Positions 1 to 6,274 of a DNA stretch of 6,274 nucleotides are shown in pieces; positions within the stretch are counted from its first letter, which is position 1, and every line of letters begins with the position of its first letter. Both the position numbers and the translations under genes were made by a program. The stretch covers positions 1 through 6,274 of the forward strand of contig DATKHR010000084.1 of NCBI GenBank assembly GCA_035510155.1, given 5' to 3'. This DNA is from DATKHR01 sp035510155 (GTDB lineage: Bacteria > Acidobacteriota > Vicinamibacteria > Vicinamibacterales > CAVVIG01). A model generated the notes under the pieces. The model made no database searches. It saw nothing but the letters and a program-made list of their open reading frames with translations, and was not told the origin of the DNA.

Positions 1-2732
1 GCGTTGTTCGGCGTCCCGTTGAGAATGGGCCGGTCGCGGTAGACGCCGCTGATCAGCACATCGATCTTGGGGATGACGTAGGACGCCAGACCGTTGAACG
101 ACGTCTGGAAAGGCGACTCGACGTGGCAATAGGGATTGAGCGTCGTGCTTATTCCCACGAGCGTGTTCTCCGGGACCGCTGCCCGAATCGCGCACCAGTC
201 GTTGACCACCTTGCCCGTGCTCGTGCCGCCGGAGAAGGTGAAGCCTTTGACGTTGCGGAGGTTGAACGTCACGTCGACGCCGTTGAACACGCGCGTATCG
301 TCGCCGACATCCTTCGTCGACTTGACCAGCAGGTTCGTTGGCCGTGCGAACGCCTCGGGGGTCAGGTTGTACAGCGGCCCTATCTGGTAGCCGCCGCCGC
401 CCGGCAGACGCGGGTCGCTCGGCGCGGTCAGGTAAAACGGCGTCAGATCGCCCGGTCCGATGTTGAGATTCTTGGTCACGGTGCCGCCCGTCGTGTACTG
501 CGTGAACGTCCGACGGTAGTACCCGACTTCGACCGACGCGTTCGGGAAGAGTTCCTGCTGGACTGACGCGCCGAACGACCAGTCCGACGGACGCACGCCC
601 CATCCGCTGAGCAGACCCGGGTCGTAGTTCGCGCCGACGAACTGGTTGGACCCGAACAGCAGGTTGTTGATCTGACCGCAGTCACCGTTTGGCAGCGGGT
701 TCGTGAGGACACAGTTCGGAGTGTAGTAATTGGGACTGCCCGGCGGCGTACGGTCGGTCCACGTGCGGGTCACATTCGGGTTACCGAACGCCGCGGCGGT
801 GCCGCCCGGAATGCGGAGCGACGGGTTCGCCCCCGACACCAGATTGCCGACGCTCGCGCCCATCAAATACTTACCGAGGCTGACCCTCACTGCCGTCTTG
901 CCAGTGCCGGAGACGTCATAGACGGCGCCCATCCGAGGCGTGATGTCGTTGTAGCCGGTCACCCCGTCCGAGCGCGGGAAGCTGACCCCCGGGAAGAAGG
1001 TGCTCGCCGGCTGCGTCACGGCCGGGAACCAGCTCCAGGGATGATCGTAGCGCACGGCACCCTGCAGCGTGAGCCTGTTGAAGGTCCACTGATCCTGCGC
1101 GAAGAACGACGTCATCGCCGCGCGCGCGTTGTTGAAGTAGGGATTCGCGTACTCGGTGATCGAAATCGGTACGCCAGCTCTGAACGTGTACGCGAGGTCC
1201 TGCGTATTCGTGTGGAGCTCGCGGTCGTCGCGCCACCAGTTGCCCTGATAACCGAACTTCATGCTGTGAGACCCGGTCACATACGAGGCGTTGAAGAACC
1301 AATTCGCCCCGTCGGTCTTGTTGATCAGCCAACTCTGCGAGCGGTACGTCATCGTCCCGACCACGCCCGTCGGTGTAATCGTGGTCGCGTTGTCCGTGAC
1401 ACGAATCAGGTTCTCGGTCGGGTTCGGAACGAGCTCGCGGTCGCCCCACTGGTAATACGTGTTGCCGAGACCGGCTTCGAGGAGCAGCCGGTTCGTCACG
1501 GGCGATGTCCAGCGCGCGGTCTGGACGCGCTGTGGAGTGTATTCGCCGTGGCCGTCCGCTTCCGGGGCCGTCGTCGACGACGGCGAGCCGGCGAACGATG
1601 CCGTGCCGGTGCACGTCCGGCACACGGGCTGTTCATCCCACGAGAACGTGAACTTGTTCTTCGGCGACGCCTGCCACGTGATGCGCGGTGTGTAGTTCTC
1701 CCACTGCCGATCGTAGTAGGCCGGCCTGGTGAAATCCGGCGCATACGTCCACGCGTTGGGGTTGCCGGCGTTCTGGTTGTAGAAAACGTTCAGAATGTCC
1801 CTCCGGGAACCCTGCTCGCGAACGCTCATGTAGAACCAGAGCTTGTCCTTCCTGATCGGGCCGCCGACCGCCGCATTGAAGTCGTACACGTGGTACGTCG
1901 GGTTCGGCGCCGTCGCGCCTCGCGCCTGCAGATCGGCGGAGTAGTTGTTCGACTGCATGCCTTTCGAGAAGCCGGACACCGCGACCAGACCGCTCAGGGT
2001 GTTGCCGCCCTGCTTCGGCACGATGTTCATCTGCACGCCCGCGGTTTCGAACTCACCGAGGCCGCCGGCCGTCATCACCGTGACTTCCGACGAATTGCCG
2101 ATGTCGGCGGTGTAGTTGGGTGGCTGGTTGCCACCCGGCGGATTGCTGATGTTCAGGCCCTCGACCGTCAGCCGCGATTCGACGCCGCGGCCGCCGTGCA
2201 CGGGAAAGATCGCGAACACGGGACCGGTGTTGACGTCGGTGATGTTCGGCTGCAGGCCCGGCACGCCGGTGAGCAGATAGCTGTAACTGCGAACGGCAGG
2301 CAGGCTTCGCATCGTCTCGTTGTCGAGCGTGACCTCGCGCGTCGTGCTCTGGACGTCGACAACCGGGCTTTCACCTTTGACAGTGACGGCCTCCGCGAGG
2401 CCGCCAACCGTCATCTCTGCATCGATCTTGACAACGCCAGTACCGGACAGCAGCACATCATCACGCTTCAAGGTGGCGAACCCCAACAGCTTGAACGTCA
2501 CGGTGTAAGTGCCTGGTTGCAGACTCTCGATGCGGTACTGCCCGGCGCCATCGGTCGTTGCCGTGCGGGTTTTTTCAATCAGTACCGGGCTCGACGCTTC
2601 GACGGTGACGCCGGGCAGCACTGCGCCCGAGGCGTCTTTGGCCGCGCCGGCGAGGGTCACCTGCGCCAGCGCCGCAGTCGGTAAGATCCAGATCGACGCG
2701 AGGAGGACGCAACACCCCAGGACAGTGCGCAT
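1..2732 (-). CDS. Oar-like TonB-dependent outer-membrane receptor with N-terminal carboxypeptidase-regulatory-like domain (3' end outside window)
   Basis: The frame is open from ATG at 2732-2730 to the left edge, giving 910 residues with no stop, so the C-terminus is missing. Residues 1-23 form a signal peptide (hydrophobic core, then ALA before Q24). Residues about 26-108 match a carboxypeptidase-regulatory-like beta-sandwich (SGAVLPGVTV, then TTDGAGQYRIESLQPGTYTV). A TonB-box-like strand lies near 114-120 (EAVTVKG). The plug covers about 125-240 and ends in NIVPKQGGNTLSG at 236-248. Barrel hallmarks follow, such as GPIRKDKLWFY (291-301) and HSMKFGYQ (489-496). Proteins of this type are usually about 1,000-1,200 residues, so the last barrel strands should lie just outside. 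The family resides in the outer membrane and takes up or binds large ligands using TonB-ExbBD energy; the ligand cannot be told from sequence. AAGGAG five bases upstream fixes the start. A CxxC (CRTC, 371-374) is present. The gene is transcribed divergently from the FG-GAP/TPR pair. Confidence 0.93.
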   Translation of the reverse strand, partial: MRTVLGCCVLLASIWILPTAALAQVTLAGAAKDASGAVLPGVTVEASSPVLIEKTRTATTDGAGQYRIESLQPGTYTVTFKLLGFATLKRDDVLLSGTGVVKIDAEMTVGGLAEAVTVKGESPVVDVQSTTREVTLDNETMRSLPAVRSYSYLLTGVPGLQPNITDVNTGPVFAIFPVHGGRGVESRLTVEGLNISNPPGGNQPPNYTADIGNSSEVTVMTAGGLGEFETAGVQMNIVPKQGGNTLSGLVAVSGFSKGMQSNNYSADLQARGATAPNPTYHVYDFNAAVGGPIRKDKLWFYMSVREQGSRRDILNVFYNQNAGNPNAWTYAPDFTRPAYYDRQWENYTPRITWQASPKNKFTFSWDEQPVCRTCTGTASFAGSPSSTTAPEADGHGEYTPQRVQTARWTSPVTNRLLLEAGLGNTYYQWGDRELVPNPTENLIRVTDNATTITPTGVVGTMTYRSQSWLINKTDGANWFFNASYVTGSHSMKFGYQGNWWRDDRELHTNTQDLAYTFRAGVPISITEYANPYFNNARAAMTSFFAQDQWTFNRLTLQGAVRYDHPWSWFPAVTQPASTFFPGVSFPRSDGVTGYNDITPRMGAVYDVSGTGKTAVRVSLGKYLMGASVGNLVSGANPSLRIPGGTAAAFGNPNVTRTWTDRTPPGSPNYYTPNCVLTNPLPNGDCGQINNLLFGSNQFVGANYDPGLLSGWGVRPSDWSFGASVQQELFPNASVEVGYYRRTFTQYTTGGTVTKNLNIGPGDLTPFYLTAPSDPRLPGGGGYQIGPLYNLTPEAFARPTNLLVKSTKDVGDDTRVFNGVDVTFNLRNVKGFTFSGGTSTGKVVNDWCAIRAAVPENTLVGISTTLNPYCHVESPFQTSFNGLASYVIPKIDVLISGVYRDRPILNGTPNN

Positions 2733-2737
2733 ACGAG

Positions 2738-2743
2738 CTCCTT
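2738..2743 (-). promoter_or_regulatory. Shine-Dalgarno site of the TonB-dependent receptor
   Basis: Read on the minus strand, AAGGAG lies five bases before the ATG at 2732. It is a near-consensus ribosome-binding site. It supports this ATG as the start, as does the clean signal peptide that begins there. Confidence 0.8.
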
Positions 2744-2785
2744 GACAACGGTTGGGCCTGCTACGATCTGATATATCTGAGGCAC

Positions 2786-2794
2786 TGTTATACA
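2786..2794 (+). promoter_or_regulatory. Candidate extended -10 element for the FG-GAP/TPR operon
   Basis: TGTTATACA matches the extended -10 pattern TGn followed by a TATAAT-like hexamer (TATACA, 2789-2794). No convincing -35 hexamer lies 17 bases upstream, which is tolerated by extended -10 promoters. Transcription would begin near 2801, giving an almost leaderless message that excludes the AGGAAA at 2794-2799. If that ribosome-binding site is real, the true start site must lie further upstream. The element sits inside the CTGT-TAT-ACAG inverted repeat, a possible operator. This rests only on motif matching. Confidence 0.3.
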
Positions 2795-2799
2795 GGAAA
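2794..2799 (+). promoter_or_regulatory. Weak Shine-Dalgarno site before the FG-GAP gene
   Basis: AGGAAA lies 8 bases before ATG 2808 (a three-codon mini-ORF), 10 bases before GTG 2810 and 16 bases before ATG 2816. Its spacing therefore favours 2808 or 2810 over 2816 for direct initiation of the following gene. It is only a partial consensus match. Confidence 0.4.
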
Positions 2800-2809
2800 A
2801 TGGCTTAAT

Positions 2810-4537
2810 GTGCGCATGAATGTCCGCGTTCTGATCTTGGCAATCGGATTGACCCTCGCGACGCTTCCCACCGGACGTGCATCCGACACTCAGGAGGCCT
2901 GGTTCACCGATGCGACGGCGGCCACGGGACTGGCCTTCACCCACTTCAACGGCATGTCGGGCGAGTTCTACTACCCCGAGATCATGGCCCCCGGCGTCGC
3001 CCTGTTCGACTTCGACAACGACGGAGACCTGGATGTGTTCGTGGTCCAGGGGCGGATGCTCGGAGCCAAGGCGATCGACCGCGCGTGGTTTCCACCGCCC
3101 GGCGGCTCGGTGCTCGGCGGCCGCCTCTACCGCAACGATCTCGAGGTGGGCGCCGACGGCAGGCGCACGCCGCACTTCACCGACGTGACCGAGAAAAGCG
3201 GCATCAGAGCGCGCGGTTACGGAATGGGCGTAGCGACCGGCGACTACAACAACGACGGTTGCGTCGACCTCTACGTGACCAATCTCGGATCGAACCAGTT
3301 GTTTCGCAACAACTGCGACGGGACGTTCACCGACGTCACCGAGGCAAGCCATACGGCGAGCCCCGGCTGGAGCGTCTCGGCCGCGTTTGTGGATTTCGAC
3401 CGCGACGGCTGGCTCGATCTGTTCGTCGGTCACTACGTGAACTACAGCGTCGAAGGCAACGTGAAGTGCTTCGGCCTCGCCGGCGGACCCGACTACTGTC
3501 CGCCGCACGTGTATACGGCGCAGCCGAGCAAGCTGTACCGGAACAATCGGGACGGAACGTTCACCGACGTGACGGCGCGCGCCGGGTTGTCGACCGAGTT
3601 CGGGCCCGCGCTCGGCGTGTCGACGGCCGATTTCAACGGTGACGGATGGATCGACATCTACGTGGCCAACGATGGCCAGCCGAATCAGTTATGGATCAAC
3701 CAGCGCAACGGCACGTTCAAGAACGCGGCGTTGCTGTCCGGAGCCGCGCTGGGCGCCAACGGCGAAGCCAAGTCGAGCATGGGCGTGGACGCAGGCGACT
3801 TCGACAACGACGGCAACGAAGATCTGTTCATCACCGAGCTCACGGGCCAGGGGGCCGATTTGTTCGTGAACGCCGGCGGCGGCGTGTTCGAGGAGCGAAG
3901 CGCCCGCGCCGGTCTGCGACAGCCCACGCTGCCGTTCACGGGGTTCGGAGCCGCGTGGCTCGATATCGATAACGACGGGTGGCTCGACCTGGTGACGGTC
4001 AACGGGGCGGTCACACAGAACATCGATGCTGCTGCCCGGCGCGAGAAGTTCGCGCTGCAGCAGCGCAAGCAGGCCTTTCGGAATCTGGGCAACGGGCGGT
4101 TCGAAGACGTCACGAGCCGAGCGGGTCCGGCGTTCGCGCGGGCCGAGGTCAGCCGCGGCGCCGCGTTCGGCGACATCGACAACGACGGCGACACCGACCT
4201 CGTCGTCGGCAATGCGAGCGGTCCGGTGCGGGTGCTGCTCAACGAGATCGGGCGGCGCCATCACTGGATCGGGTTGCGCCTCGTCGGCAGCGACGGCCGC
4301 CGGGACATGCTTGGCGCGCGCGTGGCAGTGATTCGCGCCGACGGCCGCACATTGTGGCGTCGAGTTCGCGCCGACGGCAGCTACGCCTCAGCCAACGATC
4401 CGCGCGTGCTCGCCGGGCTCGGAGACTCGAGCGGTCCCGTGACCGTTCGCGTGATCTGGCCAGACGGGCGGAGCGAGACGCGGCCGGGTCTCGCGATCGA
4501 CCGCTACATGACGATCCGCGAAGGTACCGGGCGGTGA
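2810..4537 (+). CDS. Secreted CRTAC1-family protein: FG-GAP/VCBS repeat propeller with C-terminal ASPIC/UnbV domain
   Basis: The product has 575 residues from GTG 2810; ATG 2816 is an alternative start giving 573. A signal peptide spans about 1-24 (hydrophobic LILAIGLTLATLP, then GRA before S25), so export is likely. Seven calcium-binding-type loops with DxDxDGxxD spacing follow at residues 67-75, 145-153, 195-203, 274-282, 330-338, 385-393 and 455-463. They alternate with LYRNN and GTFTDVT strands typical of an FG-GAP beta-propeller. A paired C220/C230 insert (KCFGLAGGPDYC) resembles the cysteine insert of other CRTAC1-like proteins. Residues about 484-572 match ASPIC/UnbV (GARVAVIRADGRT, GSYASANDPRVLAGLG, VIWPDGRSET). 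Related animal proteins include CRTAC1, an extracellular matrix protein. Bacterial members are usually secreted, but their biochemical role is not established. Binding of protein or carbohydrate ligands is inferred from the fold. The gene overlaps the TPR gene by four bases. Confidence 0.9.
   Translation: MRMNVRVLILAIGLTLATLPTGRASDTQEAWFTDATAATGLAFTHFNGMSGEFYYPEIMAPGVALFDFDNDGDLDVFVVQGRMLGAKAIDRAWFPPPGGSVLGGRLYRNDLEVGADGRRTPHFTDVTEKSGIRARGYGMGVATGDYNNDGCVDLYVTNLGSNQLFRNNCDGTFTDVTEASHTASPGWSVSAAFVDFDRDGWLDLFVGHYVNYSVEGNVKCFGLAGGPDYCPPHVYTAQPSKLYRNNRDGTFTDVTARAGLSTEFGPALGVSTADFNGDGWIDIYVANDGQPNQLWINQRNGTFKNAALLSGAALGANGEAKSSMGVDAGDFDNDGNEDLFITELTGQGADLFVNAGGGVFEERSARAGLRQPTLPFTGFGAAWLDIDNDGWLDLVTVNGAVTQNIDAAARREKFALQQRKQAFRNLGNGRFEDVTSRAGPAFARAEVSRGAAFGDIDNDGDTDLVVGNASGPVRVLLNEIGRRHHWIGLRLVGSDGRRDMLGARVAVIRADGRTLWRRVRADGSYASANDPRVLAGLGDSSGPVTVRVIWPDGRSETRPGLAIDRYMTIREGTGR
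4520..4524 (+). promoter_or_regulatory. Shine-Dalgarno site of the TPR lipoprotein gene
   Basis: GAAGG ends nine bases before GTG 4534, inside the last codons of the FG-GAP gene. It supports GTG 4534 as the start. The frame stays open well upstream (from 3979), but that part is arginine-rich and unlike a real protein. Confidence 0.6.
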
Positions 4538-6114
4538 TCGGGATCAATCGACGCGCGGCACTTGTGCTGCTGCTGACAGTCGCGTGCCACGGACCGGCGA
4601 GACCTGCGCTGCGCGCTGTGTCGCTGCCCGATCTCGGACGCGCCGCGGAATCCGTCCAGGCGCAGCTTCGCGAACGCTACGCCGCGCTGACGCGCGCGAC
4701 TTCGGATCCACGGTTGTCGACCAGCGAGCTGGCTGACGCCTACGGTGCGATGGGCATGCTGCTGATGGCCGCGGAGTATCGCGAAGAGGCCGAAACGTGC
4801 CTGCTCAACGCCGAAGCTCTCGCCCCCGACGTCCTCAAGTGGCCGTACTACCTTGCGCATCTGTATAAAACCGCCGGCGACACCGCGAAATCCGAGGCGG
4901 CGTTCGAACGGGTGCTGCGGTTGCAGCCAGCTCACGTCAGTGCGCTGGTGTGGCTCGGGAACGAGTTTCTCGATGAGGGACGTCCCGAGGCGGCGGAGCC
5001 GCTGTTCGAACTCGCGATCGCCGGACAGTCACAGTCGATCGCCGCCCTTGTCGGGCTCGGTCGCGTCGCGCTCGCGCGATCCGATTACGCCGCCGCCGCG
5101 GAGCGTCTCGAGCGCGCGCTCGCGATCGATCCGCGCGAGGCGTCGATTCACTATCCGCTCGCCATGGCCTACCGCGGTCTCGGCCAGCAGGACAAAGCCG
5201 ACGCGCACCTGCGGCTCCGCGCTCCGGGCGAAATCCGACCGCCGGATCCGCTGATGTTCGAGCTGGAGACCATCCTGGAAAGCCCGGTTGCGTACGAGGT
5301 GCGCGGCGCGAAAGCCCTCGATGCTCGCGACTTCACCGCCGCCGCCGCGTACTTTCGCAGGGGCATCGGTCTGGCGCCCGGCGAGCCGTCGCTACATCAC
5401 AAGCTGGGCACGGCGTTGTACTTGTCCGGCGACCCTGGGGGTGCCGCGAACGAATTCGCGGAGGCGCTGCGGCTCTCGCCTGCGTTCGCCAAGGCACATT
5501 ACAGCCTCGGCGTGCTGCTCGCGAGCGACGGCCGGACTGCGGACGCCCTCGCGCATCTGAATGCAGCCGTGCGTGCGGATCCAGCGTATGCCGAAGCGCG
5601 TGTTCGTCTGGCCGACGTTCTCCGCCGAAGCGGGCGCGCCGCCGAGTCGCTGGCACATTACAGGGAGGCCGCCTCGCTCGACCCGCGCGCGACCGATGCT
5701 CCACTTGGCTACGCGCTGGCGCTCGTCGATCTGCATCGTTACGGCGAAGCGCGCGATCGGCTGCGGGAAGATGTTCAGCAGTATCCCGATCGCCCGGCGT
5801 TCGTTCATGCGCTGGTCCGGCTGCTGACGTCGGCGCCCGATGCGGCGGTACGAGACGGACAGGAAGCGCTCGCGCTGATGCGCACGGTGCTCGCGCGTGA
5901 GCCGCGAGGCGTCGAAGTCGGCGAGATGATGGCGATGACGCAGGCCGAGCTCGGACAGTACGGCGAGGCGGTAACGTGGCAGCGCGACGCGCTAAGGGCC
6001 GCTAGGCAGCTGTCGCGGCCCGACCTCGTTCGCCGCCTCACCGAAACGCTCACACAGTACGAGCACCGCCAGCCGTGCCGCATCCTCGCGCTTGACGAAG
6101 AAGCGGCACAGTAG
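4534..6114 (+). CDS. TPR-repeat lipoprotein partnered with the CRTAC1-family protein
   Basis: The product has 526 residues from GTG 4534. The start is chosen because a lipoprotein-type signal follows at once: basic NRR (5-7), hydrophobic ALVLLLTVA and C18. The lipobox is loose, with T at -3, so anchoring is likely but not certain. The rest is helical repeat: about 12 TPR units, e.g. 99-133, 134-167, 168-201, 251-283, 285-318, 319-352, 353-386 and 387-419. Typical TPR spacing includes LGxxL, A at the helix B position and a closing DP or SP. A proline-rich break (229-240, with DPLMFE after it) splits the superhelix into two blocks. The C-terminal part (RDGQEAL 440-446, ELGQYGEAVTWQ 472-483, YEHRQPCR 509-516) resembles TPR proteins I recall being encoded beside CRTAC1-like genes. 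TPRs bind protein partners; no catalytic domain is seen. The GTGA overlap with the upstream gene implies translational coupling and matched output. Confidence 0.88.
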   Translation: MIGINRRAALVLLLTVACHGPARPALRAVSLPDLGRAAESVQAQLRERYAALTRATSDPRLSTSELADAYGAMGMLLMAAEYREEAETCLLNAEALAPDVLKWPYYLAHLYKTAGDTAKSEAAFERVLRLQPAHVSALVWLGNEFLDEGRPEAAEPLFELAIAGQSQSIAALVGLGRVALARSDYAAAAERLERALAIDPREASIHYPLAMAYRGLGQQDKADAHLRLRAPGEIRPPDPLMFELETILESPVAYEVRGAKALDARDFTAAAAYFRRGIGLAPGEPSLHHKLGTALYLSGDPGGAANEFAEALRLSPAFAKAHYSLGVLLASDGRTADALAHLNAAVRADPAYAEARVRLADVLRRSGRAAESLAHYREAASLDPRATDAPLGYALALVDLHRYGEARDRLREDVQQYPDRPAFVHALVRLLTSAPDAAVRDGQEALALMRTVLAREPRGVEVGEMMAMTQAELGQYGEAVTWQRDALRAARQLSRPDLVRRLTETLTQYEHRQPCRILALDEEAAQ

Positions 6115-6274
6115 ACCTCGTTGATTGGCTCGACGGCACGCCTCGTCTCAAAGCGCTCTGACGTCTTTGCGCGGACGTGGCGGACCTTACCGAGCTGGCG
6201 CGATCTCCACTACGCCGTGACGAGTCTGCACGGGATTTCCGTATCCTCGCTCAGAGCGTAGATAGCGCACACGC
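6115..6274. other. Right-edge segment with no supportable gene
   Basis: These 160 bases follow the TPR stop codon. I see no rho-independent terminator: the best hairpin is a 5-bp stem (ACGTC 6161-6165 with GACGT 6174-6178) without a following T-run. Short open frames enter from the right edge on the minus strand, one ending IPCRLVTA-stop and another ending VVEIAPAR-stop. A plus-strand frame from TTG 6121 also runs about 46 codons. None has a recognisable domain or ribosome-binding site. A gene tail entering from the right cannot be excluded. Confidence 0.4.

Larger units (their letters stand above)
2733..2809. promoter_or_regulatory. Divergent intergenic control region
   Basis: These 77 bases separate the leftward receptor gene from the rightward FG-GAP/TPR operon and must carry or overlap both 5' control regions. 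The part from about 2766 to 2802 is AT-richer than the surrounding coding sequence, as expected for promoter DNA. It contains the palindrome GATATATC (2770-2777), two copies of ATCTGA nine bases apart (2766-2771 and 2775-2780), and the interrupted inverted repeat CTGT-TAT-ACAG (2785-2795). TTGACA occurs at 2742-2747 on the plus strand, but no good -10 hexamer sits 16-18 bases after it. No binding protein can be named. Confidence 0.6.

Noticed and set aside
916..1623. Minus-strand 235-codon frame overlapping the receptor in another frame
   Set aside because: The receptor frame carries recognisable barrel sequence throughout this stretch, whereas this frame is Arg/His/Asp-rich with no motif.
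1041..2684. 547-codon plus-strand open frame opposite the TonB-dependent receptor
   Set aside because: It is arginine- and valine-rich with no domain or signal. It lies exactly antisense to a well-supported receptor frame, and long antisense frames are expected in GC-rich DNA.
2742..2747. TTGACA resembling a perfect plus-strand -35 hexamer
   Set aside because: No acceptable -10 hexamer lies 16-18 bases downstream (the best TATA-like sequences are 14 or more than 20 bases away), and it overlaps the receptor's ribosome-binding site on the other strand.
2657..3508. 283-codon minus-strand open frame spanning the divergent promoter
   Set aside because: It runs antisense to the FG-GAP protein and across the receptor start. 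Its repeated VVVV-type stretches are the reverse reading of the DxDxDG codons.
3685..4264. Two minus-strand frames of 185 and 191 codons opposite the FG-GAP gene
   Set aside because: Both are reverse readings of the repetitive propeller codons, with no domain and no ribosome-binding context.
3979..4533. In-frame upstream extension of the TPR gene
   Set aside because: The extra 185 codons overlap the FG-GAP gene and read as arginine-rich non-protein-like sequence. GTG 4534 has a ribosome-binding site and starts a lipoprotein signal.
6154..6258. 8-base inverted repeat CGCTCTGA / TCAGAGCG (6154-6161 and 6251-6258)
   Set aside because: The arms are 89 bases apart, do not extend, and enclose nothing recognisable. 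A match of this length is reasonably likely by chance in 160 bases.

Overview
This GC-rich window holds three substantial genes, all apparently for exported proteins, arranged around one short divergent intergenic region. The composition is high-GC apart from a short AT-richer patch near 2766-2802. The left gene is an Oar-like TonB-dependent receptor with an N-terminal carboxypeptidase-regulatory-like domain. It lies next to a CRTAC1-type FG-GAP/ASPIC-UnbV protein and a TPR lipoprotein. This combination suggests a soil-type Acidobacteriota genome, possibly class Vicinamibacteria. That placement is an inference from family resemblance and composition; no marker gene is present.

Layout: positions 1-2732 (minus strand) encode the first 910 residues of the TonB-dependent receptor. 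It has a signal peptide, regulatory-like domain, plug and most of the barrel, and its C-terminus lies beyond the left edge. Positions 2733-2809 are a 77-bp divergent control region. It holds the receptor's strong Shine-Dalgarno site, a possible extended -10 promoter for the rightward genes, two small repeats, and an unusual chain of overlapping mini-ORFs leading into the next gene. Positions 2810-4537 (plus strand) encode a secreted 575-residue protein with seven calcium-binding-type DxDxDGxxD loops and a C-terminal ASPIC/UnbV domain. Positions 4534-6114 (plus strand) encode a 526-residue lipoprotein made almost entirely of TPR units, joined to the previous gene by a 4-base GTGA overlap. The last 160 bases contain no gene I can support.

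Functionally, the two rightward genes form a tight, probably translationally coupled operon, facing away from an outer-membrane receptor gene. A plausible but unproven reading is one cell-envelope module. The receptor would import or display a ligand, the FG-GAP protein would bind it or act at the surface, and the TPR lipoprotein would be the membrane-anchored partner. SusD, the lipoprotein partner of SusC receptors, also has a TPR-based fold, so the analogy is worth testing. No mobile element, CRISPR array, tRNA or rRNA was seen.
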